Counted from the first letter of the stretch, positions 1 to 6,994 are shown. The stretch: 8,342 nt of DNA from Ardenticatenales bacterium (GCA_030667645.1 DAOUVM010000089.1:1-8342), one strand, 5' to 3'. The notes: generated by a model from the letters alone, not told the origin. Program-made: numbers and translations.

Positions 1-3000
1 CTGGCAGCCTCGGATTGACGGCGAGCTTCCTGCACGCTGGTGATGTCATTGTAGATGACAATAAAACCTACCGCTTCTTCTCCTACGATCACCGGCAGGG
101 CCAGAATCTCCACATCGACCAGAGAACCATCCCGGTGGGTGCGTTGAGCGGTGACCTGGACGCGGACCGAATTGAGCGCTTGGCTGGTATAGCGCTCTGC
201 CTCTTCCCGGAATCGGGGATCATTGGCCACGAGATCATCCAGACACTGTCCGGTCGCCTCTTCTGGAGAGTACCCGAATAGCCTTTCCGCGGCCGGGCTC
301 CAGGAAACAACGCATCCATCCAGGTCGGCCGTCAACACTGCAACGGGACTGTTGATAAAGAGGGCTTCATAGTACTCTTTTTGGCGGCGGAGCTCTTCCT
401 CGAATCTCTTTCGTTCGGTAATGTCGTGGTAGATAACTATAAAGCCTACCTCTTCGTCAGCCATGATCACGGGCAGGCCGCGTATTTCCACGTCGACGAC
501 AGAGCCATCCTTGCGCGTGCGCTGGGTTGTAATCTTGGTGTGGCTCTGTTGGATTGCTTGTCGGGTGAGCTCTTCTGCCTCTTCCCTAAATCGGGGATCA
601 TTGGCCACCAGATCGTCCAGGTGCCGGCCGATCGCCTCTTCCGCAGAGTACTCGAACAGCGTTTCGGCAGCCGGACTCCAGGAGACGACAATGCCGTTCA
701 GATCTGCGGTCACCACCGCGACTGGACTATTGATAAAGAGAGCCTCAAAATACTCTTTCTGGCGGCGAATCTCACGCTCGTAGCGCTTGCGCCGGCTAAT
801 ATCCTCAACGCTTCCTTCGTAGTACAGGACCTGCCCCTGCTCGTCCTTGACGGTGCGAGCGGTGTCGCCCAACCAGATGGTGGTGCCATCGTATCGGCGA
901 GCGCGAACCGGGAAATCGCGGACGACCCCTTTTCGCTCCATCAATGCCTGCCATCGATCGCGGTCTTGAGGGTCAATGTATAGAGTGGCTGTGTTGGCAA
1001 CCGCAAGCAATTCCTCCCGGCTCGGGTAGCCCATCAACTGCACGAATGCCGGGCTGATATCCAGAATCTTGCCCTCTGGCGTGCTTCGATAGAGTCCTAC
1101 CGGAACGCCATCGAACAGAGTACGATATCGTTCTTCACTCTTTGTCAGTTCCGCGGTGCGCTCTTCCACCAGTTGTTCCAGGCGCCCCTGGTACTTTTGC
1201 AATTCGACCGCTGCTTGCCTGCGTTCGGTGATATCCTCCAGGCTTCCTTCATACTGGAGCGCGCGGCCTTGATCGTCACTCACGGCGCGAGCGGTGTTGT
1301 TGACCCAGATGATGGTGCCATCAGGCTGGCGCATCTGGATTGCAAAATCGCGTACCATCCCTTCCCGCTCCACCTCATCCTTCCACCGCACGCGCTCTTT
1401 TGGATCGACGTAGATATGGTCCAGATGGATCGCCAGCAGGGCCGCTCGGTTTGGGTAGCCGAGCATCTGCACGAGGGCAGGGTTTGCGTCCAGTATCTGC
1501 CCGTCGGGTGTGGAGCGATAGAGTCCGGTCGGAACCCCATCAAAGAGCCCGCGGTACCGCTCCTCGCTCGTCCGCAGTTCAGCCGTGCGCGCCTCCACCA
1601 GGCCCTCCAGGTCCTCCTGGTACTGCAGCAACTCTGCCTCGGCGCGCACCCGCTCGGCGATCTCTCGCTGCGCCTGATCGTACAATCGGGCGTTGTCGAT
1701 GGCGATAGCCGCCTGATTGGCCAGAGTCTGCAGCAGCACCTGGTGGGACGTGTCAAAGACGCTGGGAATGGTATAGTGCTGGACAACAATCGCGCCCACC
1801 ACGCGCTCGCCGCTGAACATTGGCACCGCCAGGGCCGACTCGGGCAGCTTGCCGATTGGATCTATCCCCAATTCCAAGGCCTGTTCCAGCACGTTGTTGC
1901 GGAGTAGGAGCGGTTGGCGGTGCTTGATGACATACCCCGAGAGAGAGGCATCAGCCGAAACTCGCCTGCCGGCCGGAATGTCCTCGGGTTCGGTGCTGAA
2001 CGCTACCTCAAGTTCGTGGTGCTCTGGATCGTAGAGCGTGATGATCATATCCTCGGCATTCATCACCTTCCGCGTCTGTTCGCAGACGAGATGCAATACA
2101 TCGTCGATTCGCAGCGTGGAGGAGAGGGCCTGTCCAATCTCGGTAAGGGTGGCCAGTTCCGCCACTCGACGTTCGGTTTCGCCAAACAGCCGGGCGTTCT
2201 CAATGGCGACAGCGGCCTGGTTGGCGATAGTTTCCATCAACACCTGGTGGGACTCGTCATAGGCATAGGGGTCGGCGTGGTCGTAGACAGAGATTACGCC
2301 CAGCACCCGCTCCCCTCTCAGCATGGGTACGCTTAGCGCCGATGCTGAACCTTCACCGATTACTATGGCGCCCATCTCGCGCGCCCTCTCGACCATATCT
2401 TCTCCGCGCATCAGGAGCGAGCGACGGTGTTTGATGATGTTCCCGGTCAGTCCTTGATCGGCCGGCCAGCGCGCGCCGGGAATAGCCTGTTCCATGGTGC
2501 TCAGGACACACTCGATCTCGTGGCGCGGCTCGTCATATAGCATGACCAGCATGTTCTCAGCAGAGATCACGCGCCGGACTTGAGCACCGATGAGCTCAAC
2601 CACTTCTTCCACCCGCAGCGTGGACGAGAGCGCCTGGCCGATGTCGGTCAGGGTGGCCAGTTCCTTTACCCGGCGTTCTGTTTCGCCAAAGAGCCGCGCG
2701 TTCTCGATGGCGATCGCGGCCTGTTGCGCCAGCAGGTCGAGCAGGTTGAGATCGGCCGGGTCGAATCGTCGCGCAGGGTCGGTGGTTCCGATGTTGACAG
2801 CCCCGACCAGCCGCCCGCCGACCTCAAGAGGCGCTGCCAGACCGGCGTGCACCGGAAGCTCAGCATATTGCGGCGCGCTCCCCTCCCACGTACGATAATC
2901 TTCCATGATAATCGGCTCGCGCGTGACGGCAATTCGACCCATGGCTCCTTCGCCCAGCGCCACACGGGTGCCGACATAGTCCTTCCCCATCTTGTGGCTG

Positions 3001-4220
3001 ACGACAATGCGGATAGTCTGACTGGCGGGATCGTACAGACCGAGTTCGCCGCAGGTGGCATCCAGCAGCACCACGGCGCGCTGGACGATGGCTTGCAGCA
3101 GTTCCGGGAGCTCTAGTTTGGCCGTGATTTCGGCCATGGTGGTGCGCAGCGCATCGAGTTCGTCGGCCCGCCGCCGTTCGGCGGCCAGCAGGCGGGCCTT
3201 TTCAATGGCGAGCCCGGCCTGCTGAGCGACAGCGGTCAGAACCTCAAGATCATCCGGACTAAAGGCATTGCGCTCCTCGCGTTCTGCATTGAGCACCCCG
3301 AGCGTCTTTTCCCCGATTATGATCGGCACATCCACCTCGGAGCCTGACAAGCCGGGAATGTGGCGAGAGTCCTGACTGGCGTCCGGTGTGTACAGGAGCC
3401 GGCCGTCCAGGAGCGGGATTTCACTCAATCCCTGCCCAGGCGGGATGCGAGCGGGAGGGGTGTCAGAACCGACATACGCGGCCGTCACGCGGTCTCCGGT
3501 GGCCTCGTCCACCAAGTACAGCGCTGCTGCGTCGTAGCCCAGCGTATCCCGCAAACTGTCCACCACATGACGGCAAACCTGGCTCTCATTGAGCGTGGCG
3601 TTGAGTTCTGCACTGAGACGAAACAAGGCGGCCTGGCGCTGAGCGTGTCCGCGCTCGGCCTGAAAGAGGCGGCTGCCCTCCACCGCCAGCGCCGCCTGGC
3701 CGGCAAATGCGGCCGCCAGCCGGACATGATCAGCGGTGAAACGGTCCGGCCGGTTGCTATGGATTGCCAGCACACCGATGGCGCGCCCGTGGGCTATCAG
3801 TGGCACACCCAGCAGCGAGCGGGTCTCTCGTCCGCCTGGCTGATCGACCTCTCCGCAACAGCGGGGATCGACCTGGATATTGGGGATGATCACTGGCCCA
3901 TCGGCCGCAGCGAGTGCGCCAGTGATAGAGGCCTCTGCGGGCGTGGTAGTCTGGAGTTGTGACAGCTCGCCTGATTCTCCGTCATAGGCGGTCAGCAGAT
4001 TCAGGTCGCCGGCCGGAGCGTCCCGCAGTAGGAGGGTGGCCGATTCACCGCCGATCAGCTCTGTCGCCCCGGCAAGCACCTTTGTCAGGAGGGGCTCCAG
4101 GGTCAGATCAGAGGTCAGTTCGCTGGTCTTTTCCAGGATCGTCTCGAGTTCAGCAATGCGTTGGCGCAAGCGCTCAGGATCGTGCTCTGGCTGTTCGTCA
4201 AGCCTATTTGCCTCTTTCAT
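1..4220 (-). CDS. Multi-domain GAF/PAS signal-transduction protein, probable sensor histidine kinase (3' end outside window)
   Basis: The frame is open from the ATG at 4220-4218 to the left edge: 1406 complete codons with no stop. An in-frame stop lies just upstream (4239-4241), and GGGAG sits 6 bases before the ATG, so the start is firm. Order of domains: short charged N-terminus with a helix (about 15-40), GAF1 (20-185), GAF2 (186-347), GAF3 (348-517), GAF4 (518-685), GAF5 (686-853), PAS1 with its helical linker (852-995), PAS2 (996-1139), PAS3 (1140-1265) and PAS4 (1266-1391). GAF domains end in the typical helix (NARLFGETERR-like); PAS domains show SEERYR..F, NSPVAV.TAD.G and end in a DIT/DIS motif. 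There is no membrane segment or signal peptide, so it should be cytosolic. No HisKA/HATPase, GGDEF or receiver domain is visible because the C-terminus is missing. Histidine kinase is the commonest output for this architecture, but a cyclase or phosphatase remains possible. Ligands are unknown: I see no LOV cysteine motif or phytochrome chromophore cysteine. Confidence 0.9.
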   Translation of the reverse strand, partial: MKEANRLDEQPEHDPERLRQRIAELETILEKTSELTSDLTLEPLLTKVLAGATELIGGESATLLLRDAPAGDLNLLTAYDGESGELSQLQTTTPAEASITGALAAADGPVIIPNIQVDPRCCGEVDQPGGRETRSLLGVPLIAHGRAIGVLAIHSNRPDRFTADHVRLAAAFAGQAALAVEGSRLFQAERGHAQRQAALFRLSAELNATLNESQVCRHVVDSLRDTLGYDAAALYLVDEATGDRVTAAYVGSDTPPARIPPGQGLSEIPLLDGRLLYTPDASQDSRHIPGLSGSEVDVPIIIGEKTLGVLNAEREERNAFSPDDLEVLTAVAQQAGLAIEKARLLAAERRRADELDALRTTMAEITAKLELPELLQAIVQRAVVLLDATCGELGLYDPASQTIRIVVSHKMGKDYVGTRVALGEGAMGRIAVTREPIIMEDYRTWEGSAPQYAELPVHAGLAAPLEVGGRLVGAVNIGTTDPARRFDPADLNLLDLLAQQAAIAIENARLFGETERRVKELATLTDIGQALSSTLRVEEVVELIGAQVRRVISAENMLVMLYDEPRHEIECVLSTMEQAIPGARWPADQGLTGNIIKHRRSLLMRGEDMVERAREMGAIVIGEGSASALSVPMLRGERVLGVISVYDHADPYAYDESHQVLMETIANQAAVAIENARLFGETERRVAELATLTEIGQALSSTLRIDDVLHLVCEQTRKVMNAEDMIITLYDPEHHELEVAFSTEPEDIPAGRRVSADASLSGYVIKHRQPLLLRNNVLEQALELGIDPIGKLPESALAVPMFSGERVVGAIVVQHYTIPSVFDTSHQVLLQTLANQAAIAIDNARLYDQAQREIAERVRAEAELLQYQEDLEGLVEARTAELRTSEERYRGLFDGVPTGLYRSTPDGQILDANPALVQMLGYPNRAALLAIHLDHIYVDPKERVRWKDEVEREGMVRDFAIQMRQPDGTIIWVNNTARAVSDDQGRALQYEGSLEDITERRQAAVELQKYQGRLEQLVEERTAELTKSEERYRTLFDGVPVGLYRSTPEGKILDISPAFVQLMGYPSREELLAVANTATLYIDPQDRDRWQALMERKGVVRDFPVRARRYDGTTIWLGDTARTVKDEQGQVLYYEGSVEDISRRKRYEREIRRQKEYFEALFINSPVAVVTADLNGIVVSWSPAAETLFEYSAEEAIGRHLDDLVANDPRFREEAEELTRQAIQQSHTKITTQRTRKDGSVVDVEIRGLPVIMADEEVGFIVIYHDITERKRFEEELRRQKEYYEALFINSPVAVLTADLDGCVVSWSPAAERLFGYSPEEATGQCLDDLVANDPRFREEAERYTSQALNSVRVQVTAQRTHRDGSLVDVEILALPVIVGEEAVGFIVIYNDITSVQEARRQSEAA
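47..803 (-). repeat. Tandem duplication of a 126-codon PAS unit (PAS3 and PAS4 of the sensor)
   Basis: Two consecutive units of exactly 378 bases encode residues 1140-1265 and 1266-1391. They are close in protein (for example LFINSPVAV, SWSPAAE, LDDLVANDPRFREEAE in both) and still recognisable in DNA: the 18-base string at 213-230 recurs unchanged at 591-608. The equal length and DNA similarity indicate an internal duplication inside the sensor gene rather than two unrelated PAS domains. Confidence 0.88.
801..1667 (-). repeat. Tandem duplication of a 144-codon linker-plus-PAS unit (PAS1 and PAS2 of the sensor)
   Basis: Two units of 432 bases encode residues 852-995 and 996-1139. Each starts with a charged helix of the form LxxLVE.RTAEL.. 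SEERYR, then LFDGVP.GLYRSTP.G.ILD, and ends in EGS.EDI. These PAS units are clearly different from PAS3/PAS4, so this is a second, independent duplication. The helical linker is part of the duplicated unit, which would keep coiled-coil phase between the copies. Confidence 0.85.
1662..2669 (-). repeat. Tandem duplication of a 168-codon GAF unit (GAF4 and GAF5 of the sensor)
   Basis: GAF4 (residues 518-685) and GAF5 (686-853) each span 504 bases. Both open with V.ELATLT.IGQALSSTLR and close with a SHQVL..T.ANQAA.AI.NARL helix. The same spacing of 504 bases separates the matching end-helix DNA strings near 1693, 2197 and 2701, so the end of GAF3 shares the register as well. GAF1 to GAF3 are more diverged from this pair. 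Confidence 0.85.
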
Positions 4221-4226
4221 CTCTCT

Positions 4227-4231
4227 CTCCC
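4227..4231 (-). promoter_or_regulatory. Ribosome binding site of the sensor gene
   Basis: The minus strand reads GGGAG, then 6 bases, then ATG at 4220. Together with the in-frame stop at 4239-4241 this fixes the start of the sensor protein. Confidence 0.65.
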
Positions 4232-4278
4232 AGAAGGGTCAGGACGTACACCCGATCCGATCGGTTCCTGGATTTCCT

Positions 4279-4295
4279 ACCGGCCGCAGGCCGGT
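4279..4295. repeat. Perfect inverted repeat, 7-bp arms, 3-base loop
   Basis: ACCGGCC and GGCCGGT flank GCA. It lies 59 bases upstream of the sensor start codon, within the presumed leader. It could be an RNA hairpin or a protein binding site. GC-rich palindromes of this kind are common in this DNA, so function is unproven. Confidence 0.4.
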
Positions 4296-4321
4296 GCGCA
4301 ATCAGCGGGTCGCGTATGGCG

Positions 4322-4340
4322 CGGACCCACATCGGGTCCG
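4322..4340. repeat. Perfect inverted repeat, 7-bp arms, 5-base loop
   Basis: CGGACCC and GGGTCCG flank ACATC. It lies 26 bases from the 4279-4295 repeat, so two strong short hairpins would follow one another in the sensor leader. Neither is followed by a T-run on either strand, which argues against an ordinary intrinsic terminator. Confidence 0.4.
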
Positions 4341-4415
4341 AATGGAACCAGGAGTGCCCGACTGCTCCGGGCCGGCAACTGCGGCTCGGGCTTGGCGGCC
4401 ACACCTGCATCTACA

Positions 4416-4464
4416 CGCGGACGGCCACAAGTGCAGAAGAATCAATCTGTGCACGCCGTCCGCG
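4416..4464 (-). repeat. Long imperfect hairpin in the presumed sensor leader
   Basis: CGCGGACGGC at 4416-4425 and GCCGTCCGCG at 4455-4464 form a perfect 10-bp stem. Directly inside it, GTGCA at 4431-4435 pairs with TGCAC at 4450-4454, separated from the outer stem only by a one-sided 5-base bulge (4426-4430). The terminal loop is 14 bases. A 15-bp two-part stem is the strongest secondary structure I found outside the genes. No T-run follows on the minus strand. The role is unknown: leader RNA structure, small RNA, or a protein binding palindrome. Confidence 0.5.
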
Positions 4465-4483
4465 GTTTCCGTCAGGTTTCCGT
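4464..4483. repeat. Short direct repeat GGTTTCCGT, 11-base period
   Basis: GGTTTCCGT occurs at 4464-4472 and again at 4475-4483. A period of 11 bases puts both copies on the same face of the helix, as is seen for some response-regulator sites. It abuts the hairpin at 4416-4464 and lies downstream of the promoter candidate, so it is equally likely to be a chance repeat. Confidence 0.3.
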
Positions 4484-4543
4484 ACCACTCGGCGCACAAA
4501 AGGAACGGCGTTCGCGCGATGTGACCCACTACCCGCCACGGGT

Positions 4544-4584
4544 GCCTATAGCTGAAGGCAGGCGATCCGCGTCCTGCTATCGGC
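4544..4584 (-). repeat. Imperfect hairpin near the start of the presumed sensor leader
   Basis: GCCTATAGC at 4544-4552 and GCTATCGGC at 4576-4584 pair with one mismatch. Further AGG/CCT pairing is possible inside. It begins about 45 bases downstream of the expected transcription start for the 4636-4664 promoter candidate. Confidence 0.35.
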
Positions 4585-4635
4585 TTCCCTGCGAATTGGA
4601 TCCAGCGGCCAGGGCCGTACAATGCGCTGCCTACT

Positions 4636-4664
4636 AATATACGACATATTGGGGCGAAACTCAA
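4636..4664 (-). promoter_or_regulatory. Candidate sigma70-type promoter for the sensor gene
   Basis: On the minus strand, TTGAGT (4659-4664) is followed after exactly 17 bases by TATATT (4636-4641). This is an AT-rich island within otherwise GC-rich DNA. Transcription would start near 4630 and give a leader of about 410 nt before the sensor ATG. No better promoter is visible closer to the gene, but one could have been missed because promoter consensus in this lineage is not well fixed. Confidence 0.5.
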
Positions 4665-4774
4665 CACCAGTCCAGGTCGGCGCTCCCTGTCAGTTGGTCT
4701 CAAGGCAGCAGCCTGGGCATGGCCCGCGGCGTCATGGTGAGCGTCGCGGGAGGGGTGACCATGCTACTACTTTA

Positions 4775-6949
4775 CTACCGCAAGCTCTGTCTCCAGGCGT
4801 CGTTTGACAATGCCTGACCGTCTTGGCTGGCCGGCAAGCGCTGCAACGTCACCGAGTCATACACGCCAACCAGCAGCACGCTGTCAGGAGGGGGCTTGAT
4901 CTGCATCTCGTGCTGATCACGGACAAGATCACCGGCCCGCCAAATGCGTGTGGGGCTAGAGCCGCCGGCCGGAGGGCTGTCGGACTGTGCGATCAATTGG
5001 TTGTCTTTGTCAAGGACATGAACATAGACCGTATAATCCGTTGGCACATCCACACTCGCGGCCCACCAAAGCGTCACCACCAGTTCGTCCCCCTTTGAGG
5101 AGTATGCCAACGCCGTGAGGTCAAGAATACCACCAAAGCTGGCGGGAGCAGCCAGGCGGTGGTCTTGCGAGGGAGACTGCACGGGCAGTGCCGGTCGCAC
5201 GACGACTTGCGCGATGATCGGGTAGTCGACAGCCTGGCCGGCACACTTGCCAGGTTCGACGCTCTGCTCTGTCAGCAGCCACAAGCCAAGCACCGCGTGC
5301 GTGGGGCCGTCCAGATCGCCATCCGGCTGCAGAGTGACCTGATCCCGGAAGAGGTCACCCGGACGCCAAGCGCGCGTTGGGCTCAAGCCGTGGCCAGGAT
5401 AGCTGTTCTGCACGGCCAGTTTGACCCAACCATCTTTTCGGGGGACCAGCAATTGCAGTGAAACGGTGTGATTGTGCAAAGGCGCCCGCAGTGCCTGCCA
5501 ATAGAGTGTCACTGGCGACTGCTGGCCGATGACAAACGGCTCCGATTCTGCAGCTAGCAGTGCAAGTTCCTCACCGTACACCAAACATGGTGGTTGGCTG
5601 TTCTCAGGAATATGATTCACGCTTGCCAGTCGTGTCGCGCGCGGGAAAAGCGTGGGCAGGAACAGCGTCAAGAGAAGCCCGGTGGATGCTATTGGCGCCA
5701 ATGTGGCCAAGCTACAGGCGCGCCTTTGGTCCTGTGGCCGCCACCACCGCGACCAACCAACCGCAATCAACCAGGCCAGGCTGGGGACGGCTGGCAGCAT
5801 CCAGCGTCCCTCTGGAACCACGAATCCGAGCTCGCGGATCATCAGGCTTTTCACAGAGAGATATGTGGCGCACAATCCAAAAGCCCAGAGCAGGTGCAAC
5901 CAAGGCACGATGCGTGGCCGAGATGCTTTCCGCGCCCGTCTCACCCACCCCGATGCCAACAGCAGCAGCGCGATACCCGACCACACGTATACCCAGTCTG
6001 GCGCATAGCCCAGACGGCCGGGACTCCAGTCAAGCCAGAACGATCGAAATAGCTCTCCTGCGTGGGGCAAAAGCAGGGCAAGGTCACCCGGTGTCAGGCT
6101 GGCGAGCCGGCCCACTGGGACACTTGCCGCTAGACCCAGGGCATCTCCAGTGCGAAACTGGTTAAGGGCCAGCCAGCCTGCCCACAGGGGAATAAAACCA
6201 GCCAGGCCCCAGAGCCCACATTGAACTCCGGGCCGGAGGTGGCCCTTCCTCCGCCACTTGGCCCAGCATGCTGCTGGCAGCATTAGGGCAAGGAAAACGG
6301 TGTTCGCCTTGGTGAGCATCGCAGCGGCAAACAATAGGCCCCAAGAGAAAAAGGCGCGCGGTTCCTTGTTCCGAACGACCAGGTGTGTTGTGTAGGCCAC
6401 AAGAGCAGCGCCCACTGCAGTTGCCGGGAGATCGTTATTGACGGTGGCACTGAGATGCAGGAAAGTCGGCTGGAACACAGTCAAACTCAGCACCAACAGG
6501 CAGGTTGTCGGTGCAAGCGTTTGGCGCGCGGCGCTGTAAATGCTCAGCGCGGCCAACACACCGAATAGAACTGAAACCAGTCGGCTTGTGTACAAGACAG
6601 GTGCATTCGCTGGCGTCACTTCCACAAATGGATTGAGATTGCCGTAAAGGGTTGATGTGTAATGCGGATTCTGTGGGAACTCGCTGTCGAGTGCGGGATC
6701 GGCAAACAGCAAGCTCGCCAATGCCGCCACTGTATAGTAGATGGGCGGTTGGTGTCGCTCATCAGCCCGGACCGACGTGGCAGGATCGGGCAGGCGGCCG
6801 GTTCTCCGCAACAGGGCGATATACTCGTAATGCAGGGGTTCATTCGGGCCCGAAAACGCGGGGAGATAAAAGACTAGTGTGCTGGCCGCCAGAACATAGC
6901 CAATCATGAGCAAGAGGAAGAAGCGGTGATTGAGTGCAGAGGGCAGCAT
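4775..6949 (-). CDS. Polytopic membrane protein, GT-C (ArnT/GT39 or DUF2142-like) glycosyltransferase-like, with two C-terminal beta-type modules
   Basis: The protein has 724 residues. The N-terminal part (about 1-430) is strongly hydrophobic with roughly ten membrane helices: one at about 10-30, others near 121-140, 148-164, 174-190, and the last near 405-430. The first outside loop carries NEPLHYEY (36-43) and RHQPPIYY (65-72), and VNND follows at 170-173. This pattern of an acidic residue in the first loop, a QPP-Y motif and a later N-D motif is typical of GT-C enzymes that use lipid-linked sugars, and of the related DUF2142 proteins. Residues 450-724 hold two similar soluble modules that would sit outside the membrane. 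The start at 6949 is chosen because AGGAG precedes it by 8 bases; an ATG 39 bases upstream (6988) lacks such a site and would only add a charged 13-residue tail. Donor and acceptor cannot be told from sequence, and no other cell-envelope sugar genes lie in the window. It may be a transferase or a non-enzymatic relative. Confidence 0.78.
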   Translation of the reverse strand: MLPSALNHRFFLLLMIGYVLAASTLVFYLPAFSGPNEPLHYEYIALLRRTGRLPDPATSVRADERHQPPIYYTVAALASLLFADPALDSEFPQNPHYTSTLYGNLNPFVEVTPANAPVLYTSRLVSVLFGVLAALSIYSAARQTLAPTTCLLVLSLTVFQPTFLHLSATVNNDLPATAVGAALVAYTTHLVVRNKEPRAFFSWGLLFAAAMLTKANTVFLALMLPAACWAKWRRKGHLRPGVQCGLWGLAGFIPLWAGWLALNQFRTGDALGLAASVPVGRLASLTPGDLALLLPHAGELFRSFWLDWSPGRLGYAPDWVYVWSGIALLLLASGWVRRARKASRPRIVPWLHLLWAFGLCATYLSVKSLMIRELGFVVPEGRWMLPAVPSLAWLIAVGWSRWWRPQDQRRACSLATLAPIASTGLLLTLFLPTLFPRATRLASVNHIPENSQPPCLVYGEELALLAAESEPFVIGQQSPVTLYWQALRAPLHNHTVSLQLLVPRKDGWVKLAVQNSYPGHGLSPTRAWRPGDLFRDQVTLQPDGDLDGPTHAVLGLWLLTEQSVEPGKCAGQAVDYPIIAQVVVRPALPVQSPSQDHRLAAPASFGGILDLTALAYSSKGDELVVTLWWAASVDVPTDYTVYVHVLDKDNQLIAQSDSPPAGGSSPTRIWRAGDLVRDQHEMQIKPPPDSVLLVGVYDSVTLQRLPASQDGQALSNDAWRQSLR
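4913..5383 (-). repeat. Repeated motif region of the two C-terminal modules of the glycosyltransferase-like protein
   Basis: Module 1 (about residues 450-575) and module 2 (about 595-724) share VTL.W.A, a central YTV/HTV strand, and a near-identical motif: SPTRAWRPGDLFRDQ at 523-537 and SPTRIWRAGDLVRDQ at 665-679 (12 of 15 identical). The copies are 142 residues apart. Composition and strand-like spacing suggest beta-sandwich folds, perhaps for binding sugar or envelope polymer; that role is inference. Confidence 0.7.
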
Positions 6950-6957
6950 GCTACAAT

Positions 6958-6962
6958 CTCCT
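6958..6962 (-). promoter_or_regulatory. Ribosome binding site that decides the glycosyltransferase-like start
   Basis: AGGAG on the minus strand lies 8 bases before the ATG at 6949. The alternative ATG at 6988 has no purine-rich site at a usable distance, so the shorter protein is preferred. Confidence 0.75.
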
Positions 6963-6972
6963 GATTCTCTCC

Positions 6973-6994
6973 GTGATTTCACAGCCATTCACAG
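6973..6994. promoter_or_regulatory. Possible small operator: dyad GTGATTTCAC with TTCACAG direct repeat
   Basis: GTGA and TCAC flank TT at 6973-6982, and TTCACAG occurs at 6978-6984 and 6988-6994 (10-base period). It lies 11 bases upstream of the AGGAG site. It may bind a regulator of the glycosyltransferase-like gene, but the elements are short and could be chance. Confidence 0.22.

Larger units (their letters stand above)
4221..4774. other. Intergenic region between the glycosyltransferase-like gene and the sensor gene
   Basis: This 554-base gap separates two genes on the minus strand. Short open frames on both strands are present, but none has a convincing ribosome binding site or recognisable protein sequence, and I treat them as chance frames in GC-rich DNA. 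It contains one sigma70-like promoter candidate facing the sensor (4636-4664), at least four inverted repeats (4279-4295, 4322-4340, 4416-4464, 4544-4584) and one short direct repeat (4464-4483). I recognise no tRNA or known riboswitch family. No hairpin followed by a T-run marks the end of the glycosyltransferase-like gene; only a weak 6-bp inverted repeat (CATGGT/ACCATG, 4733-4738 and 4758-4763) lies just after its stop. Confidence 0.6.

Noticed and set aside
381..983. 200-codon plus-strand open frame
   Set aside because: It lies wholly antisense to the PAS2-PAS4 part of the sensor gene, whose minus-strand frame shows clear domain sequence. GC-rich coding DNA commonly leaves open frames on the opposite strand.
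1173..1907. 244-codon plus-strand open frame
   Set aside because: Antisense to GAF5/PAS1 of the sensor; the translation resembles no protein family and mirrors the coding-strand repeats.
4204..4410. 68-codon minus-strand open frame overlapping the sensor start
   Set aside because: It overlaps the sensor start by 17 bases, which resembles translational coupling, but its sequence has no recognisable features and the sensor has its own ribosome binding site.
3360..4555. Plus-strand open frames over the sensor start and the gap after it
   Set aside because: They have no ribosome binding site I can see and no recognisable protein sequence, and most of their length is antisense to GAF1/GAF2.
4520..4620. 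Possible cobalamin or c-di-GMP riboswitch in the sensor leader
   Set aside because: Fragments such as GGGAAGCCG on the minus strand recall parts of such motifs, but the conserved cores of those classes are absent.
4302..4703. 133-codon minus-strand open frame in the intergenic region, possible leader protein
   Set aside because: It starts upstream of the promoter candidate, is rich in Arg, Gly and Pro as expected for chance frames here, and shows no domain or membrane segment. A real small protein cannot be fully excluded.
6950..6988. Upstream start at 6988 for the glycosyltransferase-like gene
   Set aside because: No ribosome binding site in front of it, whereas AGGAG stands 8 bases before the ATG at 6949, and the added residues are charged and not conserved-looking.
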